Made by a program: the position numbers and the translations under genes. Below, one piece after another: positions 30,159-40,124 of a stretch of DNA of 43,553 bases; position 1 is the first letter of the stretch, and each line of letters opens with the position of its first letter. Below the pieces are notes generated by a model, which saw nothing but the letters and a program-made list of their open reading frames with translations, was not told the DNA's origin and made no database searches. The stretch is taken from contig PKTD01000167.1 in the NCBI GenBank assembly GCA_002869315.1, positions 1-43,553 on the forward strand, given 5' to 3'. The DNA is from Marinilabiliales bacterium. GTDB lineage: Bacteria > Bacteroidota > Bacteroidia > Bacteroidales > F082.

Positions 30159-31058
30159 ATGCAGAAATTTGATATTGTAATTGTTACCGAAGATCGGTAC
30201 GACAACATAATTGCTTCAGATGAAAATGAAACCAATATTCTTTTGGAGGATTCAATAATTCAAAAGGCCTTTGAAAGAAAAGGTATGAAAACCTTCAGAA
30301 CATCTTGGTCTAATCCTGAATTCGATTGGAGTTCCTCAAAACTAGTTTTTATAAGCACAACATGGGACTATTTCGACAGATTTCCGGAATTTTCCAGATG
30401 GCTGGAAAGTGTTAAAAATCAATCTGTTTTGATAAACCCTTACGATACCTTAACCTGGAATATCGACAAACATTATCTTTCCGACTTGAATGATGTTGGA
30501 ATCAACATCCCTAAGACTATTTTCATTGAAAAAGGAGAACATAAAACTCTATCTCAATTATTTGATGAAAGCGGATGGGAAGAAGCAGTATTAAAACCTG
30601 CAGTATCTGGAGCAGGAAGACACACTTATCGCCTCAACAGTAATAATTTTGGTGATTATGAGAAGGTATTTGGAGAGTTGCTTGCAGAAGAATCAATGAT
30701 GTTTCAGGAGTTTCAGAAAAATGTACTTACAAAGGGTGAAGTTGCTCATATGTTTATGGGAGGAGAATATACACATTCTATTTTGAAAATAGCCAAAAAA
30801 GGTGATTTTAGAGTACAGGACGATTTTGGAGGAACAGTAGAATTTTACAATGCCAGTAAAACATAAATTGAATTTTCGAAAAAAGTAGTTGATAATTGTG
30901 GGAAAAAGACATTTTACGCAAGAGTAGATCTTATTTTTGACAATGATAATAAATTGGCTGTTAGCGAACTAGAACTTATAGAACCTGAACTATGGTTCCG
31001 ATTCAAAGAAGATGCTGCTGATGTACTGGCAGAATCTGTATTTAATCATTTCTTCTAA
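30159..31058 (+). pseudogene. ATP-grasp (RimK/glutathione-synthetase-like) protein interrupted by in-frame TAA at 30864-30866
   Basis: ATP-grasp core EEAVLKPAVSGAGRHTYRL...; after TAA the same frame continues IEFSKKVVDNCGKKTFYARVDLIFDNDNKLAVSELELIEPELWFRFKEDAADVLAESVFNHFF. Confidence 0.88.
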
Positions 31059-31099
31059 AATTATTATATAATAAGATTATTCTTTATAAAAACATTTAA

Positions 31100-31108
31100 T
31101 ACTTTTGT
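31100..31108 (+). promoter_or_regulatory. Candidate -7 element upstream of yebC
   Basis: TACTTTTGT matches TAnnTTTGY. Confidence 0.4.
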
Positions 31109-31131
31109 GCGTCTAACAAATTACAGTTAAA

Positions 31132-31842
31132 ATGGGAAGAGCATTTGAATATAGGAAAGCAGCAAAAATGAAAAGGTGGGGACAAATGTCGAAGGTGTTC
31201 CCCAGATTGGGTAAAGCAATTACCTTAGCAGCAAAAGAAGGTGGACCAGATCCTGAAATGAATGCTAAACTCAGGCATGCCATTCAGAATGCAAAGGCCC
31301 AAAATATGCCTAAGGATAATATTGATTCCGCAATTAAAAGAGCAAGTGGTAAAGATGCGGATACAGTTGTTGAAGTAAATTATGAAGGTAAAGGACCTCA
31401 TGGAATATGAGTGTTTGTAGAATGCGCAACAGATAATACAACTAGAACAGTTGCCAACGTAAAATCTTATTTTAACAAGGCAGGTGGATCTTTTGTTCCG
31501 ACAGGATCTCTGGAATTTATGTTTAACAGAAAAGCTGTTTTTGAATTCGACAAAACTGATGAACTTGATATTGAAGAACTTGAACTTGAACTTATAGATG
31601 CTGGCCTTGAAAAAATAGAACTCGACGAAGGAACTATAACTGTTACTGCTGATTATCATGATTATGGATCGCTTTCCGATGCACTTGAAAAAATGGGAAT
31701 AGATGTGAAAAATTCAAGTCTCCAAAGGTTTCCAACTTCTCCTGTGGAATTTGATGATGAGCAAATGGTAGAAATTGAGAAATTCCTCGACAAATTAGAA
31801 GACGACGAGGATGTACTTGAAGTATATACCAATATGGCATAG
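31132..31842 (+). pseudogene. yebC: YebC/PmpR-family protein interrupted by in-frame TGA at 31408-31410
   Basis: [30 protein letters not shown]...[40 protein letters not shown]...; both halves in the same frame, total 711 nt. Confidence 0.92.
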
Positions 31843-31860
31843 AAAAATATATTTATTAAA

Positions 31861-31897
31861 AAGCCTGTCCTGTTTTAAACACGACAGGCTTTTTTTA
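31861..31897. terminator. Bidirectional terminator between yebC and prmC
   Basis: AAGCCTGTC-ctgttttaaacac-GACAGGCTT with T-run. Confidence 0.85.
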
Positions 31898-32758
31898 TTC
31901 AACTTTTACGGCAGAAACAAACCTGTTTTTACCGTTAATATCTTTGAAAATGCTTATTTTATCGTAATTATATTCTAATAAGCTTTGCCTTAATTCATCA
32001 GCCAAAGCTTCATTGATTTCAAAATATAATCTGCCCCCATCATTCAAAAATAATTTTGCAAAATTCATAATTGCAGTATAGAATTTAAGAGGCTTATGAT
32101 CATCTACAAACAAGGCTATTTCCGGCTCATAATCAAGTACATTAGGTTTCATTTGCGATTTTTCTAAATACCTGACATAAGGAGGATTTGAAACAATTAC
32201 ATCAAAATTATGGGAAATTTTCGATGAAGGTTTATTAATATCATCTTCAATAAACTGAATATTAACATTATTAATATTTGCATTTTGTTTTGCGGTTTCT
32301 ATGGCTTTTTTAGAAATATCCATCGCATAAACATGTGAATTCGTAATATTTGCAGCTAGAGCAATAGCAATACAACCAGAACCAGTACCAATATCAAGTA
32401 TATTTAAATCGCTAAGATTCTCATTATCTAGTATTAATTTAACCAATTCCTCTGTCTCCGGCCGGGGAATTAATACCCCTTCATTTACTTTAATCTTATA
32501 ATCTATAAAAGTGGTTTCTCCGATAATGTATTGTAAAGGTTTATTTTTTTTAAGTTGCTTTACGGCCATATGCAGTTTAAGCATTTCCGACTCACTTAAT
32601 TTATAAGCTGATTTTAACGTCTGCTCCACTCTACTTAGACCAAAATAATGACCGATTAAAATATTTAGCATTTGAAGTGACTCATCCTTTCCATAAATTG
32701 GAATTAAGTCGTTCAAATACATATGCTTAAGGTCTATCAGAATGTTTGATTTCCACAT
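31895..32758 (-). CDS. prmC: Peptide chain release factor N5-glutamine methyltransferase
   Basis: LDIGTGSGCIAIALA; VIVSNPPYV (NPPY motif); LIPRPETEELV. Confidence 0.94.
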   Translation of the reverse strand: MWKSNILIDLKHMYLNDLIPIYGKDESLQMLNILIGHYFGLSRVEQTLKSAYKLSESEMLKLHMAVKQLKKNKPLQYIIGETTFIDYKIKVNEGVLIPRPETEELVKLILDNENLSDLNILDIGTGSGCIAIALAANITNSHVYAMDISKKAIETAKQNANINNVNIQFIEDDINKPSSKISHNFDVIVSNPPYVRYLEKSQMKPNVLDYEPEIALFVDDHKPLKFYTAIMNFAKLFLNDGGRLYFEINEALADELRQSLLEYNYDKISIFKDINGKNRFVSAVKVE

Positions 32759-32913
32759 ATTCAATAAGATTATTTGAAAAGCAAATTTAATCACTTAATA
32801 ACAGTTTGATAAATAAAAGCAAAATAATTATTGAGTAATATACATTTAAACAACTTTTATTAAACCAAAATTGTCAGATATGTAATTTATATTAAATAAA
32901 AGTAAAATATTAT

Positions 32914-32922
32914 TAAATTTGC
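32914..32922 (+). promoter_or_regulatory. Candidate -7 element
   Basis: TAAATTTGC matches TAnnTTTGY upstream of ATG 32949. Confidence 0.4.
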
Positions 32923-32948
32923 CTGTTGAGGATTAAATAAAAAATCAT

Positions 32949-33410
32949 ATGAAGTTTAGGGTAATTCTAATGTTGGTGTCAATTTTAATATTGACAAACC
33001 TAACGTTTTCACAGAATAACAAATATCTAGGAAAAGAAAAAGATATTACATTAAGTGAGTTATTATTAAAAGCAGATAACACCAATTTTGAAGATCAGAT
33101 AGTAAAGAGAATATATTCTGACGAAAAAAACAGTTATTTTGCTTTAAAGAATAATACTATAAGTTCAAAGTATGTTAAGGTAAGAATCCTGGAACAATCC
33201 TACCAAGATAAAAGTTTAGTAAACATCGGACCTGAAATGGATGATGGATATATGGTATTTTTAGTAAACAATACTTTAAACAAAAGTGATAATGAAATTA
33301 TTAATCTTTTTGAATCATGGCGACAAAAAGCCGTTAGAGAAATGAACTCTATGGGAGAAGCTGAGATGAAAAAATGGATTGACGAGCACATTAAATTTTA
33401 CACTAAATAA
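32949..33410 (+). CDS. Exported hypothetical protein
   Basis: Signal peptide (MKFRVILMLVSILILTNLTFSQ); 153 aa; no family recognised. Confidence 0.65.
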   Translation: MKFRVILMLVSILILTNLTFSQNNKYLGKEKDITLSELLLKADNTNFEDQIVKRIYSDEKNSYFALKNNTISSKYVKVRILEQSYQDKSLVNIGPEMDDGYMVFLVNNTLNKSDNEIINLFESWRQKAVREMNSMGEAEMKKWIDEHIKFYTK

Positions 33411-33420
33411 GAATACAGAG

Positions 33421-35958
33421 ATGAAAAGATTATTATTCATAAGCATACTTTCAATATTTTTTTCTGCTAATCTATTTAGTCAGGGTGATATTTGTGTTGA
33501 ATCAGAACCTTTTTGCACAAGTAATCTCTATCAGTTTCCAGCCGGAGTAAATTCGGGAACAGCAGAGTCAGGGCCTAATTACGGATGCCTGGGTACACAG
33601 CCAAATCCTGCATGGTATCATATGAAAATTGCTCAGTCTGGTACTATTAATATACATATGTTCAGTACTCCATTAAGAGATATAGATTTTATTTGCTGGG
33701 GACCTTTTGATGACCCTGTTGACCCATGTACTGCCCAATTAACTTCCAATAAAATTGTTGACTGTAGTTACTCACCAAACCCAACAGAAGATTGTTTTAT
33801 TCCAAACGGACAAGTAGGAGAATACTATATATTATTGATTACAAACTACTCTAATCAGCCTTGCGATATTACTTTTGAAAAAACAGCAGGCACAGGTGAA
33901 ACAGATTGTACAATTGTTCCACCACCAATTGGTAGTAACAGCCCGCTTTGTGTTGGCGATAACCTAATGCTCTGGGCAGATGATTTTGCTAATGCAACTT
34001 ACTCTTGGACAGGTCCTAATGGTTGGTCATCCAACATTCAAAATCCTGTAATTTTCAATGTGGGATTGGAAAACAAAGGTGATTATTCGTTGGTAATTAC
34101 GGTTAATGGTAGTGATAGTGATCCGGTTTCCACTTATGTAATGATATTCCCAAAACCTACACCCGATTTTGATTTTAATAATGCCTGTTTAGGAGATACA
34201 ACTTTCTTTATTGATCAATCTACTGTAAATCCTCCTAGTGCAGAAATAACCACATGGAAGTGGGAGTTTGGAGATGGGGAGATTGATTTTGGCCAGGACA
34301 TGTGGTATCTTTATACGGCTGCAAATGCATATGATGTTACCCTTACTACATATACTGGTTTAATGGGTTGCCCGCAAACAGTTACAAAAACTGTAAATGT
34401 TTATGATGCAGCCAGCGTAGATGCAGGAGAAGATCAAACAATTCCCAACGGATGGACCACACAACTCGACGGAACTGTTGACGGAGGTAGTGGTAGTTAT
34501 GATATTTTATGGACTCCGGAAAACTTACTGGTAGACCCAACAATTGAAGATGCTGAAACAAATCCATTGGGAGTTACTCAGGTGTTTAAACTTACTGTTA
34601 CCGATGCTGTTTCTCAATGTATTAATGCTGATAGTACTACCGTTATTGTTACAGGAGGACCATTGGCTGTAACAGCCAGCGCAAACCCTATGGTAATTTG
34701 TGAAGGCGATATAGTGCATTTGTCAGCAAATCCTACAGGAGGGTCAGGAAATAATACTTATACATGGACATCAGATCCTCCGGGATTCTCAGAAAATATT
34801 AAAGAACCATCAGATTTCCCTACGGGCACTACAACATATTATGTTCAGGTTTTTGATGGTCAAACAACTGTTAATGCAGAAGTTACCGTACAAGTAAAGC
34901 CAAAACCAATAGGCTTTGCTGGAGATGATAAAACTATAACCGTTGGTACATCAACACAGATTAACAGTTCTTCTGTTAGTGGTGGATCCGGAAATTATAA
35001 TTTCTCATGGTCGCCAGCAAATCAATTGGAAGATGCAACACTTCTTAATCCGAAAACAGAAATACTAAATAACAATGTTGAGTTTTCATTTGTTGTAAAT
35101 GATGAAAACGGATGTATTAGCGATGTTGATAATGTATGGATATTTACCGGAGGTGATGGACTTAGCATTAACCCAACTGCATCCCCATCTGTTATTTGTT
35201 TGAATGAGCAAACTACTTTAAGCCCTAATGCTTTTGGCGGTGGCGGAACATATACCTATGAATGGCAAGTAGACGGATCAACGTTTTCAACCAGTGAAAA
35301 TCCAGTTGTAAGCCCCGAAGAAAATACAACTTATACCTGTATTGTTGATGATGGATTCAAAGCTGTTTCAAATGATGTATCAGTAACAGTAAATCCATTA
35401 CCAATTGTTGATTTATTACCTGAGGGATATGATTATTACAGTCAGGATACCATAAAAGCATGTGTAAGAGACTCTGTTATACTAGATGCCGGAAATCTTG
35501 AGAATCCTGCAAATATGAATTATTTATGGTCTAACTCTGCAACAAGCAGAAAAGTAACCGTTAGCACATCCGGTAGTTGGATAGACTTTCAAACATATAG
35601 TGTGGAAGTTGAAAATCCTAATACTCTTTGTTCTGAAACAGGAAAAATGACAATCTTTTTCGATTTTAATGAATGTCAGATAGGTATTGAAGAAATTACT
35701 ACTCTTACAGAAAACATTTCAATGACACCAAATCCTACTGAAGGAATTTTAAATTTGAATATAAAGGATTTGCAAGGCAAAATAAACATCCTTCTCAGTG
35801 ATATAACTGGTAAAGTTGTTTTGAGCAAAAACGATATACAACTTGATAATTCAGAATTTAATACAAAATTAAACTTAAGTTCTGTTCCTTCAGGGGTTTA
35901 TATTCTAAAATTAGAACATAGTACAGGAGATTATTTTGCAAGAATAATTAAAAAATAG
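33421..35958 (+). CDS. Large secreted protein with PKD/Ig-like repeats and T9SS type A sorting domain
   Basis: Signal peptide from Met at 33421; PKD (WEFGDGEIDFG); repeated GGSGxYxxxWxP modules; C-terminal MTPNPTEGILNLNIKD...GVYILKLEHSTGDYFARIIKK. Confidence 0.88.
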   Translation: MKRLLFISILSIFFSANLFSQGDICVESEPFCTSNLYQFPAGVNSGTAESGPNYGCLGTQPNPAWYHMKIAQSGTINIHMFSTPLRDIDFICWGPFDDPVDPCTAQLTSNKIVDCSYSPNPTEDCFIPNGQVGEYYILLITNYSNQPCDITFEKTAGTGETDCTIVPPPIGSNSPLCVGDNLMLWADDFANATYSWTGPNGWSSNIQNPVIFNVGLENKGDYSLVITVNGSDSDPVSTYVMIFPKPTPDFDFNNACLGDTTFFIDQSTVNPPSAEITTWKWEFGDGEIDFGQDMWYLYTAANAYDVTLTTYTGLMGCPQTVTKTVNVYDAASVDAGEDQTIPNGWTTQLDGTVDGGSGSYDILWTPENLLVDPTIEDAETNPLGVTQVFKLTVTDAVSQCINADSTTVIVTGGPLAVTASANPMVICEGDIVHLSANPTGGSGNNTYTWTSDPPGFSENIKEPSDFPTGTTTYYVQVFDGQTTVNAEVTVQVKPKPIGFAGDDKTITVGTSTQINSSSVSGGSGNYNFSWSPANQLEDATLLNPKTEILNNNVEFSFVVNDENGCISDVDNVWIFTGGDGLSINPTASPSVICLNEQTTLSPNAFGGGGTYTYEWQVDGSTFSTSENPVVSPEENTTYTCIVDDGFKAVSNDVSVTVNPLPIVDLLPEGYDYYSQDTIKACVRDSVILDAGNLENPANMNYLWSNSATSRKVTVSTSGSWIDFQTYSVEVENPNTLCSETGKMTIFFDFNECQIGIEEITTLTENISMTPNPTEGILNLNIKDLQGKINILLSDITGKVVLSKNDIQLDNSEFNTKLNLSSVPSGVYILKLEHSTGDYFARIIKK

Positions 35959-36004
35959 CATCCCCCTTAAAATTAAACATCAATTAATATTTTATATTCG
36001 TCGG

Positions 36005-37990
36005 ATGAAAAAAAATCAAAAATCAACAATGAAGGGAATTATAATATTATCATTAATTTCTTTCTTTCTTACCACAAATTTATTTAGTCAGGTAAATTGT
36101 AATTACGAGCCGCCAAGACAGGCCGAAAACTGGGTTTTTGGAAATAACGCAATGATTAACTTCTCCGGTGGAGATGCCAATGCATCATTAACTCCCTCTG
36201 ATATTCTGTTCCCTAATGGATCTTCTATTATTAGTGCTTCCAATGGTGATTTGAAGTTGTTTTCAGATGGAATAGTTGCAAAAAGTGGTGCATTCTATAC
36301 TTTGTCTAATGGAGATGGACTACAAGGAAACAACTTTGCATCTCAATCTTCTATTATAGTGCCAAAACCGGGCAATAGCAGAGTATATTATATTTTTACT
36401 TTAGATATGTATATACCGCCAGTTTTTACCGATGGTGTTAGGTATTCTATAGCAGAATTTCCAGAATCAGGTCCGGTTAGTATAATTTCTAAGAACAATT
36501 TATTATTTAATGAAAATGCTCAAAAAATTTCCGCAACTCAGCATGAAAATGGCAGAGATTTTTGGATAGTTACTCACGGATACGGTGACAATAATGGTGC
36601 TAATTTTTATTCATACTTGCTCAATGATAGTACATTAAATACAAATGCAGTTGTTACATCTATTGGCCATCCACATAACGGAAATACCAGTTCCAATAAT
36701 GGTGCTGGTTCAATGAAAATATCACCTGATGGTTCAAAATTAGCATTGGTTATTCCAGATGATGGTATAGTTGAAGTATATGATTTTGATAATTCAAGCG
36801 GGAAAGTTAGTAATCTGGTTAGCAGTACTTCAGGACAGTTTGTTCATGTTAATGGAGTGGAGTTTTCGCCTGATAACAGTAAACTTTATTTTACAATTAC
36901 ACCTCTTGGTGATGGAACTAATTTTTTATATCAGGTAAATCTTGATGACGCTGATCCATTTGCTTCACCTTTTATCGTTCATCAGTTCGATGTACAGCAA
37001 AATGGTACTGCAGATAGTTTATTTGGAGCATTGCAACTTGCTACCGACGGTAAAATATATGCTGCTAAATTTAAAAAAGGAGCATTCGAAAAACCTAATC
37101 TGGGTGTTATATATAATCCAAACAGACCTTTAGGAACATGTAATTATAACGAACTAAATCATAATCCTAATAACGGACTCTATTTAAATGGTGGAGGTAG
37201 TATAATTGGTCTTCCAAGTTTTGTTTCTACTTTTCTTGATATTCCTCATTTTTACTATGCTGACCAATGTCATCACGATACAACCACAATTACCATTAGA
37301 AATACATCAAATATTGATGATGCAGTTTGGGATTTCGGCAACCCCTCAGGTACACTTGTTGTAAACGATAATCTAAATCCGGGATTTGTTTATAGTGAGC
37401 CGGGTAATTATACTATTTCACTAACAGAAAATTATGGTACAGAGAATTATACCTACAATAAAGAAGTTACAATACACGCCCTTCCTAATGTAGTATTAGC
37501 TGATGGCGTCGACACTGTTTATATTCTTGAAAATTCATCTATTCAACTGGATGCAGGACAATGGGATTTTTATGAATGGGCACCTGGTGGAAGTACAGAA
37601 AGATATCTTGATGTAACACAGGAAGGATTATATGAGGTAATGGTTACCGATTCTAATTGTTGTAAAAACTCTGCTGAAGTGTTTATAAAATTTGCAACAA
37701 TAAGTTTTCCTTCAGCATTTAATCCAAAAAGTAATATTACAATAAATAGTAATTTCAAAATTGTTGGGGAATTTGGCGGATTTAAATCCTACAGACTCAG
37801 TATATACAACAGATGGGGACAGCTAATCTTCGAATCAGAAGATCCTACTGAAGGATGGGACGGAACATATAATGGAGAAGACTCACCTCCCGGAACTTAT
37901 GTGTATTCGGCAAACTTCGAAAGTTATGCCAGTGACTTAAAACCTAGTTTGGAACTTAAAAAAACAGGTACAGTCACATTACTTCGTTAA
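36005..37990 (+). CDS. Secreted protein with gliding-motility-associated (T9SS type B) C-terminal domain
   Basis: C-terminus FPSAFNPKSNITINSNFKIVGEFGGFKSYRLSIYNRWGQLIFESEDPTEGWDGTYNGEDSPPGTYVY; PKD-like segment. Confidence 0.9.
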   Translation: MKKNQKSTMKGIIILSLISFFLTTNLFSQVNCNYEPPRQAENWVFGNNAMINFSGGDANASLTPSDILFPNGSSIISASNGDLKLFSDGIVAKSGAFYTLSNGDGLQGNNFASQSSIIVPKPGNSRVYYIFTLDMYIPPVFTDGVRYSIAEFPESGPVSIISKNNLLFNENAQKISATQHENGRDFWIVTHGYGDNNGANFYSYLLNDSTLNTNAVVTSIGHPHNGNTSSNNGAGSMKISPDGSKLALVIPDDGIVEVYDFDNSSGKVSNLVSSTSGQFVHVNGVEFSPDNSKLYFTITPLGDGTNFLYQVNLDDADPFASPFIVHQFDVQQNGTADSLFGALQLATDGKIYAAKFKKGAFEKPNLGVIYNPNRPLGTCNYNELNHNPNNGLYLNGGGSIIGLPSFVSTFLDIPHFYYADQCHHDTTTITIRNTSNIDDAVWDFGNPSGTLVVNDNLNPGFVYSEPGNYTISLTENYGTENYTYNKEVTIHALPNVVLADGVDTVYILENSSIQLDAGQWDFYEWAPGGSTERYLDVTQEGLYEVMVTDSNCCKNSAEVFIKFATISFPSAFNPKSNITINSNFKIVGEFGGFKSYRLSIYNRWGQLIFESEDPTEGWDGTYNGEDSPPGTYVYSANFESYASDLKPSLELKKTGTVTLLR

Positions 37991-37997
37991 TGAAAAT

Positions 37998-40124
37998 ATG
38001 ATACTTTTTACTGAAAAAATTGCTTCTGCCATAAATATTAATGAATGGCAGGTTAAAAATGCATTGGATTTGCTTAATGGAGGAGCAACCATTCCTTTTA
38101 TTGCTCGCTATCGCAAAGAGCAAACTGGTGAACTTACTGACATACAATTGATTGAAATAGATAAATTGTATAAAATATTAGTCGCCCTAGCTGAAAGAAA
38201 AGAAGCAATTTTAAAAAGTCTCAAAGAGAGAAACCTATTAACTTCTGAACTTGAAAATAAAATAATAAACTCTCAAACCCAAACAGAACTCGAAGATGTT
38301 TATTTGCCATTCAAGCCAAAAAGAAAAACCCGAGCAACAATAGCAATAGATAAAGGCCTGGAACCATTAGCAAAAATGATAATGTCGGAGAATGTATCAT
38401 CATTGGATGCTGTTGCCAGGAAATATATATCTGAAAAACAAGAAGTCAACTCAACTGAAGATGCCTTGCAAGGAGCACGTGATATTATTGCAGAATGGAT
38501 AAGTGAAAAGGATTTTGTAAGAAACTATATTAGAGGGCAATTTCAACGATCAGCAGAGATTATTTCCAAACAAAATAAAAAGAATAGCGATGATGGAAAT
38601 AAATACGAATCCTATTACGACTGGCAGGAGAAAGCAGGCAGGGCGCCTGCACACAGATTATTAGCAATGTTCAGGGGAGAAAATGAGGGATTGTTGAAGT
38701 TAAAAATTCTTCCCGATATCGACTTTGTTTACTCCCATCTTGAAAACAAAATAATTAGAAACAATAATGAAGCTGCTGATCAAAAGAAAATAGCCCTTAT
38801 TGATTCAATTAAAAGGCTTTTATTCCCTTCTCTCGAAACAGAGTATCGCAAGGAATTAAAGCAAAAAGCAGACGAATCGAGTATAAAAGTATTTGCGGAA
38901 AACCTCAAACAATTGCTCCTCGCCCCTCCCCTGGGTCAGAAAAATATTTTGGCCATCGATCCGGGCTTTAGAACAGGATGTAAAGTAGTTTGTTTAGATA
39001 GTAACGGCAACCTCTTAAATAACGAAACCATTTACCCTCATCCTCCGCAGAACCAATCGCTTGCAGCGATGAAAAAGATTAATAGTTTGGTAAATGCTTA
39101 CAAAATTGATGCTATAGCCATCGGTAATGGTACTGCCGGTAGAGAAACTGAAAACCTAATAAAAAGAATCAGGTTTAATAATGAAGTAATTGCAGTTATG
39201 GTAAGTGAAAATGGTGCTTCAGTATATTCAGCATCGGCAATTGCTAGAAAAGAATTTCCTGATTATGACGTTACAGTTCGGGGAGCGGTTTCCATAGGAA
39301 GAAGATTACAGGATCCTTTGGCAGAACTTGTGAAAATTGATCCAAAAGCAATTGGAGTAGGTCAGTATCAGCATGATGTAGATCAAAAACTTCTTAGCGA
39401 AAGCCTGAAAACAACAGTGGAATTATGTGTAAATACTGTAGGAGTTGATTTAAACTTAGCAAGTGCTGAACTTTTAAGTTATGTGTCAGGAATTGGAAGT
39501 TCATTGGCTGAAAATATTGTTGAACATAGGTTAGCCAATGGTAACTTTAGTAGTAGGGAACAACTCAAAGAAATAAAAGGTCTGGGCCATAAAGCATTTG
39601 AGCAATCGGCAGGATTTCTAAAAATTAAAAATGCCGACAACCCATTGGATGCCAGCGCAGTTCACCCGGAAAGTTATCATATTGTTGAGAAAATGGCTGG
39701 CAGTATTAATTGTAAAAGTGAAGATCTTATTGCAAATAAGAAAAATATCGAAAAAATTAAAATCTCTAATTTTGTTGATGTAAATACAGGGCTACCTAGC
39801 TTAAAAGATATAATATCCGAACTCGAAAAGCCTGGCAGAGACCCAAGAAGTGCGCATAAAATTTTTGAATTCGATGCAAGCCTAAAAACTATAAATGATC
39901 TTAGAGTGGGAACAATTGTTCCCGGTATGGTTACTAATATAACTGACTTTGGTGCTTTTGTAGATATTGGCATAAAAGAAAACGGACTGCTTCATAAAAG
40001 TCAGATTGCCGACGAATACATTAGCAACCCCTCGGAACATTTATTTATGAATCAACAACTGAGAGTTAAGGTTTTAAGTGTTGATATTGAGAAGAAACGA
40101 ATTAGTTTAAGCCTCAGGTATTAA
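37998..40124 (+). CDS. tex: Tex-family RNA-binding transcription accessory protein
   Basis: VKNALDLLNGGATIPFIARYRKEQTGELTDIQL; LAIDPGFRTGCKVVCLD; C-terminal S1 domain. Confidence 0.96.
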   Translation: MILFTEKIASAININEWQVKNALDLLNGGATIPFIARYRKEQTGELTDIQLIEIDKLYKILVALAERKEAILKSLKERNLLTSELENKIINSQTQTELEDVYLPFKPKRKTRATIAIDKGLEPLAKMIMSENVSSLDAVARKYISEKQEVNSTEDALQGARDIIAEWISEKDFVRNYIRGQFQRSAEIISKQNKKNSDDGNKYESYYDWQEKAGRAPAHRLLAMFRGENEGLLKLKILPDIDFVYSHLENKIIRNNNEAADQKKIALIDSIKRLLFPSLETEYRKELKQKADESSIKVFAENLKQLLLAPPLGQKNILAIDPGFRTGCKVVCLDSNGNLLNNETIYPHPPQNQSLAAMKKINSLVNAYKIDAIAIGNGTAGRETENLIKRIRFNNEVIAVMVSENGASVYSASAIARKEFPDYDVTVRGAVSIGRRLQDPLAELVKIDPKAIGVGQYQHDVDQKLLSESLKTTVELCVNTVGVDLNLASAELLSYVSGIGSSLAENIVEHRLANGNFSSREQLKEIKGLGHKAFEQSAGFLKIKNADNPLDASAVHPESYHIVEKMAGSINCKSEDLIANKKNIEKIKISNFVDVNTGLPSLKDIISELEKPGRDPRSAHKIFEFDASLKTINDLRVGTIVPGMVTNITDFGAFVDIGIKENGLLHKSQIADEYISNPSEHLFMNQQLRVKVLSVDIEKKRISLSLRY

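Noticed and set aside
3394-31410. UGA reassigned to glycine (as in SR1/Gracilibacteria, code 25)
   Set aside because: TGA acts as the genuine terminator in this window (genes ending at 25054 and 28016, where the downstream frame closes quickly), a third interruption is TAA, and gene content is plainly Bacteroidetes.
31408-31410. Selenocysteine at the TGA of yebC or spoT
   Set aside because: Neither family has a Sec/Cys catalytic position there and no SECIS-like hairpin follows the codon.
31225-31659. Minus-strand 144-aa ORF antisense to yebC
   Set aside because: Low-complexity Phe/Ser-rich translation produced by the complement of an AT-rich coding gene.
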